Positions 44,293-51,520 of a stretch of DNA of 51,520 nucleotides are shown piece by piece (within the stretch, counting starts at the first letter, position 1; each line of letters begins with the position of its first letter). The translations under genes were made by a program, and so were the position numbers. The notes below the pieces were generated by a model. The model did no database searches. It worked only from the letters and a program-made list of their open reading frames with translations, and was not told the DNA's origin. Location: contig CANREV010000019.1 in the NCBI GenBank assembly GCA_947629645.1, forward strand, positions 1 to 51,520. Reading direction: 5' to 3'. The stretch is from an uncultured Acetatifactor sp. (lineage in GTDB: Bacteria > Bacillota > Clostridia > Lachnospirales > Lachnospiraceae).

Positions 44293-45438
44293 ATGACAAA
44301 ACAGGAAATATCCGAGATCAAAAAACTCCTCACCCCCAGAAACTGCTCCATCACCAGGATCTGCGGCTGCTACGTGGACGGGGAAAAGAATAAGAAAGCT
44401 CTGTTAAAACAGGCTTTCCTTGCATTGCCCGAGGAAGAAATGTTCAAATATTTCGAGATCCTGCGAAAGAATCTCTCCGGCACCTGCGGCAAAAATCTGC
44501 TGACGCTGGAATTTCCTCTCTCCAGCGAGGAGGAAGGCGGCACACAGGATTTCCTGCTGCGCCTGCGGGACAGCAAACTAAAAGACGATGCGCTCCTGGA
44601 GGAATTTTACGACAAGATCATCTCCGCTTACGAATATGTGGGGAATTACCTGATCCTGATCGTACACGATATCTATGATATCCCCGGAAAGACTTCCGAT
44701 GGGCTGGAGATGGAAGACGCCTCCGATGAGGTGTACGAGTATCTGTTAGCCTGCATCTGTCCGGTAGAACTCTCAAAGCCCGGCCTGAGTTACGATGCGG
44801 CGGAGAACACTTTCCACAACCGGATCCGGGACTGGGTGGTAAGCCTGCCGGAAACCGGCTTCCTGTTCCCCGCTTTCCACGACAGAAGCGCCGATATCCA
44901 CAGCGCCCTCTATTATACCAAAGACCCGGAAGAACTAAAAGACAGCTTCGTGGACGCGCTGCTGGGCTGTCCCCTCCCGCTGACCGCCGGAAGCCAGAAA
45001 GAGACTTTCCAGACGCTCATCGAGGAATCCCTGGGGGAGACCTGCGACATCGAGGCGGTCAAAAACATCCACGAAAAGCTTAATGAGATGGTGGAGGAAC
45101 ACAAAGAGGAACCCGCTCCCCTGACGCTGGACAAACAGGAAGTCAAGGCGCTCCTTGCAAACAGCGGCGTTGCCAACGATAAGCTGGAAGCTTTCGACCA
45201 CTGCTACGATGAGACCGCCGGAGAGCGCGCCTCCCTGCTTGCCAGCAACGTGCTCAACGCCCGTTCCTTTGAAGTGAAAACGCCCGATGTAGTCATAAAA
45301 GTCAATCCCCAGCGGACGGACCTGATCGAAACGCGCAGCATCAACGGACGGGAATGCCTGGTGATCGAACTGGACGGTGGCGTAGTGGTAAACGGCATTA
45401 CCGTGCGCCCTTCTTCAAATGATCCTCAGGAGTCCTGA
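44293..45438 (+). CDS. DUF4317 family protein
   Basis: A 381-residue soluble acidic protein. The start MTKQEISEIKKLLTPRNCSITRICGCYVDGEKNKK and the block LILIVHDIYDIPGKTSDG are those I associate with DUF4317, a family of unknown function common in Clostridia. There is no signal peptide, membrane segment or recognisable catalytic motif. GAGG stands before the ATG. Its last 41 bases overlap, tail to tail, the end of the hybrid kinase on the other strand. No function is proposed. Confidence 0.85.
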   Translation: MTKQEISEIKKLLTPRNCSITRICGCYVDGEKNKKALLKQAFLALPEEEMFKYFEILRKNLSGTCGKNLLTLEFPLSSEEEGGTQDFLLRLRDSKLKDDALLEEFYDKIISAYEYVGNYLILIVHDIYDIPGKTSDGLEMEDASDEVYEYLLACICPVELSKPGLSYDAAENTFHNRIRDWVVSLPETGFLFPAFHDRSADIHSALYYTKDPEELKDSFVDALLGCPLPLTAGSQKETFQTLIEESLGETCDIEAVKNIHEKLNEMVEEHKEEPAPLTLDKQEVKALLANSGVANDKLEAFDHCYDETAGERASLLASNVLNARSFEVKTPDVVIKVNPQRTDLIETRSINGRECLVIELDGGVVVNGITVRPSSNDPQES

Positions 45439-47608
45439 CCACATATTCTGCGGGCAGATAGTGCATCAAAAGCTGTTCCAGCTTGTTCGGCTCAATCGGC
45501 TTTGACAGGAAATTGTCAAAGCCGGCCTTCAGGTAAAGCTGCTTCGCTCCGGACACCGCGTTTGCCGTCAGGGCGATCACCGGCACATTTTTACAGAGAT
45601 TTTCCTCCATTGCCTTCATGCGGCGCAGCGTCTGCACGCCGTCCATTTCCGGCATTCTGTGATCCAGAAAGATAATATCAAAACGTTCCCTCTGCACCAG
45701 TTCCAGACACTCTGCCCCGGAATCCGCTTCCGTCACCTGCACTTCCGTCTGTTTTAACAGGCGGCTGAACACTTTGAGATTAAAAGTATTATCATCCACC
45801 ACCAGCACTTTCGCCTGGGGCGCTTTGAATAATTCTTTATAGCTGTATTCGCGGCTGGATTTTCTGACGCGCTCCTGGAAATCCCCGATCGCCTCCGAGT
45901 TTAGGATCTCCTGTACCAGGTCAAAGGAAAACGTGGTGCCGGACCCGTAGACGCTCTCCACCCTGATCTTGGATCCCATCATCTCCAGCAGGCTGGCCAC
46001 AATGGTCATACCCAGACCCGTACCCTCGATATTCCGGTTCCTGATCTCCTCAATCCGCTCAAACGCCTCGCATAATTTGGAAAGATCTTCCTTCTTGATG
46101 CCGATGCCTGTGTCGGCAACCTCATAGTGCATCAGGACCGTACTGCCCTGAAGCGTACCTCCTACCAAAAGCCTCACCGTGCCTTCTGGGGTGTATTTGA
46201 CCGCATTGGTCAGCAGATTGATCAAAATCTGCTTGATCCTCACATCGTCCCCGTACAGCTTGTTCGGCAGATTTTCATCCACCATTACTTCCAGCAGCAG
46301 GCCTTTTTCTTCCGCGCGGATAGCGATCATATTGACCAGATCATTCAGCATACTGTCCAATTCATACTCCGCGGGAAGAATCTCCATCTTTCCCGACTCG
46401 ATCTTGGAAGAATCCAGGATATCGTTGATGATACTAAGCAACGACTTAGCGGAAGCCCTGACGTTCATGGCGTATTCCCTGATCTCGGGTTCCGTGCTCT
46501 CCCGCAGGATCATCTCGTTCATTCCCATCACGGCATTGATGGGCGTGCGGATCTCATGGGACATGCGGGCAAGGAAATCGGATTTTGCCCGGTTAGCCTG
46601 TTCCGCGATACTCTTCTGCTTTTCCAGGTTCTTGATGTAGTGATAGCTTTCCGTGATATTGTTAATGACATAAACCTTCGCGTAAATATCCTGGTTCTTC
46701 TTCAGTTCCTTCTCCGTAACCTCGTAGATCCAGCCGTCCTTCTCCAGCTTGCTGCCGGTTTCATACAAACGTTTCACCTCATTCAGCGCCGGCCGGTAAC
46801 TGATCTCCCTGATATCGGGAAAAAGCCGTCCGGCTTCGGTATTGTAGTAAATCAGATTGCCCTCCTGATCCATGATGATCAGTCCGGCACCATAATTTTC
46901 CACAAGAGTATCCTTTGCCACGGACAGCGTATCCAGAATGCCGCACCGGACCAGAAGCACCATCATCAGAGAGGTGGAGATCACATACGCGGGCACTGTG
47001 GAATCATACCCTTTCGTTTTTCCTGTCAGGAAGACGAGAAAACCTGTCAGCGACACTATGGCAATGGCCGCAAGAAGCAGCGCCCGCTTGCGCTCAATCT
47101 TTGATTCCGACCGCTTCAGGTGTCCTATGCTGACCGTCAGCATCACCAGCAGATAGATCACTAACAGCACGGAATACATGATATAATAGGGGCCGTGGCC
47201 AAATTTCAGATGAGGGAAGAATCCGTCTTCCACAAAATCTATGCTGGAATAGAACAATTTCTGGCGTCCGCAGGTCAGCACCAGAAACGTTGCGGTCAGA
47301 TGCAGAACAGCGAGCGCCCTGATCAGGATGGGCGACACCTTGATCTTCCAGAATTCCAACACGAACAAAAGCGTGCCGAAAGCGATATACGGCTTGCCGA
47401 AATAAATAAACTTTACGGCGGTTAAAGCCTCCTGACGGGTCGATGCCTTCAGTTCAAAAAGATAACCTACGAAATTGATCAGGGTGCCTCCCAGCGTCAG
47501 GATCAGCGTGACCTGCAGCCTGGACGCTTTCTGGCTGAACACAAAGGTCAGCTCAACCAATAATATAAGAAGGCCAATATATTGTATACCTAAAAACAGC
47601 GAATACAT
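45398..47608 (-). CDS. 7TM-domain hybrid sensor histidine kinase with receiver
   Basis: A 736-residue protein. Order: an N-terminal seven-helix membrane domain (about 5-222, HisKA_7TM type), a PAS domain (about 230-320, with IIMDQEGNLIYYNTEAGRLF), HisKA with FLARMSHEIRTPINAVMGMNEM (His351), HATPase_c with the DTGIGIKKEDL and GTGLGMTIV boxes, and a C-terminal receiver (about 600-725) with Asp649 in IIFLDHRMPEMDG. This hybrid design is frequent in Lachnospiraceae. It begins 28 bases after the lyase-like gene with GGAGG seven bases before the ATG, so the two are probably co-transcribed. The output partner is unknown. Confidence 0.9.
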   Translation of the reverse strand: MYSLFLGIQYIGLLILLVELTFVFSQKASRLQVTLILTLGGTLINFVGYLFELKASTRQEALTAVKFIYFGKPYIAFGTLLFVLEFWKIKVSPILIRALAVLHLTATFLVLTCGRQKLFYSSIDFVEDGFFPHLKFGHGPYYIMYSVLLVIYLLVMLTVSIGHLKRSESKIERKRALLLAAIAIVSLTGFLVFLTGKTKGYDSTVPAYVISTSLMMVLLVRCGILDTLSVAKDTLVENYGAGLIIMDQEGNLIYYNTEAGRLFPDIREISYRPALNEVKRLYETGSKLEKDGWIYEVTEKELKKNQDIYAKVYVINNITESYHYIKNLEKQKSIAEQANRAKSDFLARMSHEIRTPINAVMGMNEMILRESTEPEIREYAMNVRASAKSLLSIINDILDSSKIESGKMEILPAEYELDSMLNDLVNMIAIRAEEKGLLLEVMVDENLPNKLYGDDVRIKQILINLLTNAVKYTPEGTVRLLVGGTLQGSTVLMHYEVADTGIGIKKEDLSKLCEAFERIEEIRNRNIEGTGLGMTIVASLLEMMGSKIRVESVYGSGTTFSFDLVQEILNSEAIGDFQERVRKSSREYSYKELFKAPQAKVLVVDDNTFNLKVFSRLLKQTEVQVTEADSGAECLELVQRERFDIIFLDHRMPEMDGVQTLRRMKAMEENLCKNVPVIALTANAVSGAKQLYLKAGFDNFLSKPIEPNKLEQLLMHYLPAEYVVRTPEDHLKKGAR

Positions 47609-47636
47609 GAGATATCCTCCGCATAAACCGATCTGG

Positions 47637-49331
47637 TCAATATTTCTCTTTTGTCAAAAGGACTGTATCGTACATGATCATCCCGTTGACAACGCGTAAT
47701 TCCACAATATTCTCCCCCTGGCGCAGACATTCCGGAGCTAACGTCATTTTCAGACAGTGATACCTGCCGCTCAAAGTAGCGCTGCGGTAAATGGCGCCAT
47801 CGTTTCCCAGCACCGCTTCCCTCAGCGTAAAACCGTTGCAGCAGACCGTCAGGCAGGGCAGCCCCCTATCGTCCGTACCGCCCCTGCTTGCTCCCGCGAT
47901 GGCCACGGTCAGCACACAGTCCCCCTCCGGCACATCATCCAGTTTAAAATGTATAAACCAGCTTCCCTTACGGGTCTGGGCATAATACCAGTCCCGTTCC
48001 TCGCTGCTTTCTCCGATGTAAAAATGAACCGTCTCAGGCACCATCGTCATCCACTTATAGTTCCGCAGCTCTCCCGAATAACGGTACCCTTTGCAGGTTC
48101 TCGTGGCTTTGCCGATCTGCCAGAGCACTTCCTCATCGGGAATCTCCCAGACCAGTTCCCCGATCTTTTGTTCCCTTTCCCTGACCACGATACCGTCCGC
48201 CCGCAGCTGGTGCGTATTGCTCCCCCCTGTCTGGTAAGCGAACAGGGAATAGGTATCGAACCGGACATTCGGTATGACAAAACATCCGTTCTCATCTGTC
48301 TGCGTCCAGTAGAGATATCCGGCGGACTGCAGTTCCACCGGCAGCTCTCCCCTGCCCAGGATCACCGTAGCCTGCCTGCAGGGCGTTTTATCCCCGAAGA
48401 GAAGCCTGCCGGAAACGTGGCTTCTCGTAAGCGGGTACAGATCGTCCCTCACCCAGCCGTAAGGCCACTTCTCCCGCTCCTCTTTAGCCTGCCGCAGGGC
48501 GTCTTTGATCAGTTCCTCCTCTGTTTCCCCTTCGTTAAAATACTGATAGAAAGGGCCGTAAAACTTCTTCCAACCGATGGGGACATGAAGATTCCCCGTC
48601 CCGAAATGGGAACCCGTAAAATAATTCAGTACGATCCCGTCATAATGCACCAAAAGTTCCTGCTTCATAGGTCCCGAGGGATAATATTCCGCCGATGCGG
48701 GTATGACAAAAAATCCCTGTCCATGCCCGTACTGTCCCCACACGGGATTTTCGGAAAAATAACCGGCGTAATCATATTTGGAATAGACCGGGCCGTTGGT
48801 ATACTTTTCCCCGTCCGGCAGCCGGTATGTCTCATCCTGCAGCTTTTCAAACTGTTCCATATACTGATGGGCGGGCTGCAGCCCCCTGCGTTCCCCGTTG
48901 TACGCATGGTCATAGATCCTGCCGCCGCAGCGGTACACAATCCTGAACTCAGACAGCTCAAAGGGCGTATCCGTGTTGTTCGCCCCGATAACATAGGAAT
49001 AATAACCGCTTTCTCCCTGAAACAATACGATATGATATTCCACCGCCAGGTATCCCGAATGATCCACATAGGCGATATGGGCCGCCCGTCCGCTGTTCTC
49101 GATCACTTGTAATCTGGGCGAAGAACATCTGCGGAAAGCGCCTTCCGCGTGATAGTCCACATAAAACGCGCTCTTTTTTCCGGTATCCGATCTGTCCGGC
49201 AGATTACGGACCAGTTCTTTTCCATTTCGGCTAAGAAGTCCCAGCGTTCCATCGTCTTTCCACTGCATCATAAGGATGCCGTTGGAGATACAGCACTCGT
49301 TTCCTGATATCTTTAATGTAACCGGTTCCAT
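47637..49331 (-). CDS. Rhamnogalacturonan lyase-like protein (PL4 type)
   Basis: A 564-residue protein with the three-domain layout of PL4 lyases: an N-terminal beta-sandwich catalytic domain (about 1-300), a small carboxypeptidase-regulatory/FnIII-like domain (about 308-370, VSGRLLFGDKTPCRQATVILG), and a C-terminal carbohydrate-binding jelly roll (about 400-564). Lys185 (YSKYDYAGY) and His242 (GSHFGTG) stand 57 residues apart, close to the 60-residue spacing of the catalytic Lys/His pair known in Aspergillus PL4. Family knowledge: eliminative cleavage of the pectin rhamnogalacturonan I backbone. There is no signal peptide, so it may be cytoplasmic and act on imported oligosaccharides. GGGGAGG precedes the ATG. 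Confidence 0.8.
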   Translation of the reverse strand: MEPVTLKISGNECCISNGILMMQWKDDGTLGLLSRNGKELVRNLPDRSDTGKKSAFYVDYHAEGAFRRCSSPRLQVIENSGRAAHIAYVDHSGYLAVEYHIVLFQGESGYYSYVIGANNTDTPFELSEFRIVYRCGGRIYDHAYNGERRGLQPAHQYMEQFEKLQDETYRLPDGEKYTNGPVYSKYDYAGYFSENPVWGQYGHGQGFFVIPASAEYYPSGPMKQELLVHYDGIVLNYFTGSHFGTGNLHVPIGWKKFYGPFYQYFNEGETEEELIKDALRQAKEEREKWPYGWVRDDLYPLTRSHVSGRLLFGDKTPCRQATVILGRGELPVELQSAGYLYWTQTDENGCFVIPNVRFDTYSLFAYQTGGSNTHQLRADGIVVREREQKIGELVWEIPDEEVLWQIGKATRTCKGYRYSGELRNYKWMTMVPETVHFYIGESSEERDWYYAQTRKGSWFIHFKLDDVPEGDCVLTVAIAGASRGGTDDRGLPCLTVCCNGFTLREAVLGNDGAIYRSATLSGRYHCLKMTLAPECLRQGENIVELRVVNGMIMYDTVLLTKEKY

Positions 49332-49414
49332 TGACAGGCACCTCCCCTGAAACGGTCCCCCTCCCGTTATCCGGCGTTTGATCTTTCATGCGTTCCATTA
49401 TTTCACGGCACAGA

Positions 49415-49456
49415 TCCGCATCCGCATCCGCATCCGCATCCGCATCCGCATCCGCA
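49415..49456. repeat. Seven-copy hexanucleotide microsatellite
   Basis: Seven perfect TCCGCA copies lie 84-125 bases upstream of the lyase-like start codon, in its probable untranslated leader. The surrounding 210-base gap to the defence-like gene shows no strong promoter. Confidence 0.95.
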
Positions 49457-49544
49457 TAATGATTGTATCGCACTTTATCCATTTATTCAATTATCAATAT
49501 TTACTGATTTGTGTCTTTTTTATTTTACTATATCATACTGTTTT

Positions 49545-50072
49545 TTATCGCAACAAATCCCATATTGTCATCTCATCAGCTCTAACCTTTGAAATTCTTC
49601 GATATTCATATAATGCATTCACTAAAACCTGTATATCCGAAAAATATTCTGTTACGAAATCATAACTCTTTACATTATTAAACTTTAGTATTGACTTACA
49701 ATAAATGCTGGGCTTCAATCTTGGATTTTTTCTTGCTTCTCTTTCGTAATCTTTATACTTTTTCTCATTGCAAATAATAAGTTTTTCAATTTCCGGCGCC
49801 GTTATCACATTTTTCACATCTACTTTTTGCTGATATGCCTTACTTAAATTAAATTTCTCACTACGCGAATCCAAGACACGATAAATAGTAATTTTATCCG
49901 TAAAGCCTTTTCTTAAGTATCTTTCTTCAAATTCCTTACCGCTTCTGCACCTTAAGACTTCTTCCTCTATCAATTCTTTTCGTTCAAAAATCAATTTGTT
50001 ATGATCAAGCAGCAAATCGAATATTGCTCTTTCTGCACCACCTTCGCAAATACAGGCAATATATCTTCCCAT
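49545..50072 (-). CDS. TOPRIM-like small partner of AAA ATPase (RloB/AbiLii-like)
   Basis: A 175-residue protein with the outline of RloB-type TOPRIM proteins: N-terminal strand plus CEGGAE (Glu10/Glu14), then a strand ending in the acidic YRVLDSR (Asp68), then TAPEIEKLIICNE (93-103) in the place of the conserved N/S-P-x-x-E-x-W-L-L segment. The motifs are divergent, so nuclease activity is uncertain. It starts 12 bases after the ATPase stop with AAGGGG upstream. The region is strikingly AT-rich beside its neighbours, suggesting horizontal transfer. It could also be a toxin-like effector without nuclease function. Confidence 0.65.
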   Translation of the reverse strand: MGRYIACICEGGAERAIFDLLLDHNKLIFERKELIEEEVLRCRSGKEFEERYLRKGFTDKITIYRVLDSRSEKFNLSKAYQQKVDVKNVITAPEIEKLIICNEKKYKDYEREARKNPRLKPSIYCKSILKFNNVKSYDFVTEYFSDIQVLVNALYEYRRISKVRADEMTIWDLLR

Positions 50073-50084
50073 ACCAGATTCCCC

Positions 50085-51242
50085 TTACTTTACACTAATC
50101 AGTACTTTTTTCAGCGCCATGTATGCTTCATATGCCGGTACAGTGCCCCCAAGGTAATCACTATCATATACTTCACTTTTTTTGATATCATTTCTTTTCA
50201 GGATATTTGACAAATTCTCTGCACCAATCCCCCCGTTGTTTCTAACAATATAAATGCTGTCATTTCTATCGAATTCGTCTAATAATTCTGAATAATGCGT
50301 TGAAAACAGAATCGTTGCTCCATTCTTATTCACCTTTTTATCCATGAAAAACCGAATTAATGTAGCTACAATTTCTCTATTAAAATGATTCTCGATTTCA
50401 TCAATAATAAGATATCCTCCCTCAATAAACGCAAATATCGCACCCATAAATACGCCTAAACCTTTTATCGTTCCTGACGAAAGATAATTTCCCAAAATTC
50501 CCGGACTATTAATAACTATTTCTTCTTTTCCGTAAAACTTCAATCGAATATCAACTTTCTTTTCCTTCAAACTGCATTCAAGATATTCTATACCAGGATC
50601 CAGAAAAGTTAAAAGTTCTTTCGGGAATCTCCCAAGAACATTCAAAATATTATAATCTGTCCACTCCAACATATCGCAGATAAAAATACTCATATTTTTT
50701 TTCTTATTTTCCGCAACCATTATACTAACATCATCCATTAAATATTGCTCATTACTATCCCTTTTTACCCTTAAATCAGAGTCAGCAAAATCAAACATAT
50801 TCTTCTTTGTTTTTATTTTACTAATTTCTTTTGACCATAATTTTTCATCTCGAATAATCAGCTTTTCACTACCATCTGTGCCATTTACTTCTTTTTCAAT
50901 GAAAGTCTCTAACTTATTTACATATGTCCCGTCAAAGAAAAAAGATGTAATAATAACCTGCTGTTTATCATCAAGGTCATCCATAATTGTTTTTGATTGA
51001 ATATTGTTAATTGACTCATTATTCAACATTTTCATAATAAACGAGACAGCTTTCAATATTGTTGTTTTTCCAGCTGCATTTATACCAACAAATGAAATCG
51101 CTTTATTTATATATATATTTGAAAACACATTGCAAAGCCGTTCTTTATCATCATCTTCAACTCTTTGCTGCGCTACAAAATCAATATCCAAGATATCCTT
51201 AAAATGCGGCAAACCTTTTACTGTTAATTTTAAAAGTTTCAT
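50085..51242 (-). CDS. ABC-type AAA ATPase, RloA/AbiLi-like defence protein
   Basis: A 385-residue ATPase. Walker A is GINAAGKTT (53-61), the ABC-like signature NYLSSGTIKG (252-261), Walker B LIIDEIENHF (278-287) and the switch His in FSTHYSEL (313-320). The long insert between Walker A and the signature, and the N-terminal strand pair MKLLKLTVKGL...DILDIDF, are typical of AAA_15/AAA_21 proteins found with RloB, AbiL and OLD-type defence modules. The start ATG (51240-51242) has GGAGG five bases upstream. It forms a two-gene operon with the TOPRIM-like gene. The predicted role is sensing infection and licensing the partner; this is inference. Confidence 0.8.
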   Translation of the reverse strand: MKLLKLTVKGLPHFKDILDIDFVAQQRVEDDDKERLCNVFSNIYINKAISFVGINAAGKTTILKAVSFIMKMLNNESINNIQSKTIMDDLDDKQQVIITSFFFDGTYVNKLETFIEKEVNGTDGSEKLIIRDEKLWSKEISKIKTKKNMFDFADSDLRVKRDSNEQYLMDDVSIMVAENKKKNMSIFICDMLEWTDYNILNVLGRFPKELLTFLDPGIEYLECSLKEKKVDIRLKFYGKEEIVINSPGILGNYLSSGTIKGLGVFMGAIFAFIEGGYLIIDEIENHFNREIVATLIRFFMDKKVNKNGATILFSTHYSELLDEFDRNDSIYIVRNNGGIGAENLSNILKRNDIKKSEVYDSDYLGGTVPAYEAYMALKKVLISVK

Positions 51243-51255
51243 AGCGGCCTCCATT

Positions 51256-51352
51256 TTTATTTACGTATATTGTGTTTTTATTTTATATTATACCAATCCC
51301 TCAAAATGTATTCAATATTTATTTACGTTTTTTCTGTTTTTATTCTATATAC
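51256..51352. repeat. 35-bp imperfect direct repeat around the promoter
   Basis: Copies at 51256-51290 and 51318-51352 (offset 62) both begin TTTATTTACGT and share GTTTTTATT and TATAT, agreeing at roughly 29 of 35 positions. The region is AT-rich, so part of the match is compositional, but TTTACGT and the register are exact. Confidence 0.6.
51287..51315 (-). promoter_or_regulatory. Promoter of the AAA/TOPRIM operon
   Basis: Minus-strand TTGAAT (51310-51315), 17 bases, TATAAT (51287-51292), about 45 bases before the ATPase start. It is flanked by the two copies of a 35-bp imperfect direct repeat. Confidence 0.7.
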
Positions 51353-51520
51353 GTCCGCAAGGCATCTCAAATATGTCTCCTGCTTATCATCAATACCTGA
51401 ACCACTCACTTGAAAACTTACATTTACAATATAATCACTTATTCTAAGGAAACACTGATTAAATCAGTATTTCAACTACCTTTTCGCCGCCATATATAGT
51501 AAAATGTAAGTATTACAAAT
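51353..51520. other. Gene-free right edge with palindrome
   Basis: No supported gene. The only clear feature is the palindrome ACTGATT-A-AATCAGT (51454-51468), preceded by CTAAGGAAAC. It might be an operator or the terminal inverted repeat of an element lying beyond the window; neither can be shown here. Confidence 0.4.

Noticed and set aside
47757..49112. 451-codon open frame on the plus strand opposite the lyase-like gene
   Set aside because: It lies wholly antisense to a gene with a clear domain layout, has no ribosome site, and its translation shows no family pattern. Long antisense frames are common opposite GC-rich codon third positions.
49231..49482. 83-codon minus-strand frame with an Ala-Asp repeat encoded by the TCCGCA array
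   Set aside because: It has no ribosome site, its 3' third runs into the lyase gene in another frame, and apart from the repeat it is featureless. I treat the array as leader DNA.

Overview
The window looks like a chromosomal segment of an anaerobic, spore-forming Lachnospiraceae-type Clostridium. The pointers are a class III (NrdD) ribonucleotide reductase, several sporulation genes (SpoIIM-, SpoVB-, GerM- and Spo0A-like), conserved Clostridia gene orders (recA-recX; yicC-remA-gmk-rpoZ; rimO-pgsA-cinA), a DUF4317 protein and strong AGGAGG ribosome sites. Most genes lie on the minus strand. Only aroF/G-type DAHP synthase, rqcH, holA, an Xre regulator and the DUF4317 gene are on the plus strand. 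No rRNA, tRNA, CRISPR array or complete insertion sequence was seen.

Layout. 1-2.3 kb: the start of an acidic, repeat-bearing bactofilin-like protein cut by the edge, a polysaccharide deacetylase, and a small Cys-rich membrane protein behind a promoter with a Fur-like site. 2.4-6.1 kb: DAHP synthase, then spoIIM, an ADP-ribose-type Nudix hydrolase and an aspartate aminotransferase. 6.1-9.7 kb: rny, recX and recA, with a recA promoter carrying two LexA-type boxes; just upstream lie a 14-codon ORF and a probable structured RNA. 9.9-18.9 kb: a membrane glycosyltransferase, cinA, pgsA, rimO, rpoZ, gmk, remA, yicC and divergent rqcH. 18.9-23.8 kb: a SpoVB/MurJ-like flippase, glgA, a receiver-less Spo0A-like DNA-binding protein with two 0A-like boxes at its promoter, and holA.

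23.8-30.1 kb: a same-strand cluster comEA, response regulator, histidine kinase, GerMN lipoprotein, comEC, joining DNA uptake, signalling and a sporulation-type lipoprotein. 30.1-37.4 kb: a YdcZ-type transporter and an arginine operon (argC, GNAT, argJ, argB, argD, then a solute-binding protein) behind a promoter with a cluster of ARG-box-like sites. 37.5-41.9 kb: thrH, pyrF and nrdD, the last with a C-terminal thioredoxin-like domain and paired NrdR-like boxes. 42-49.4 kb: an Xre regulator, a TPR lipoprotein, mscL with a zinc ribbon, a DUF4317 protein, and a 7TM hybrid kinase downstream of a rhamnogalacturonan-lyase-like protein whose leader carries a 7-copy hexanucleotide repeat.

49.5-51.5 kb is visibly more AT-rich and looks acquired: an ABC-type AAA ATPase and a small TOPRIM-like partner resembling RloA/RloB or AbiL-type defence pairs, followed by a gene-free, repeat-bearing edge. 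The best candidates for something undescribed are the structured RNA with its 14-codon ORF upstream of recA, the receiver-less Spo0A with its own 0A-like boxes, and the AAA/TOPRIM pair. All functional calls are from reading the sequence; no database search was run.
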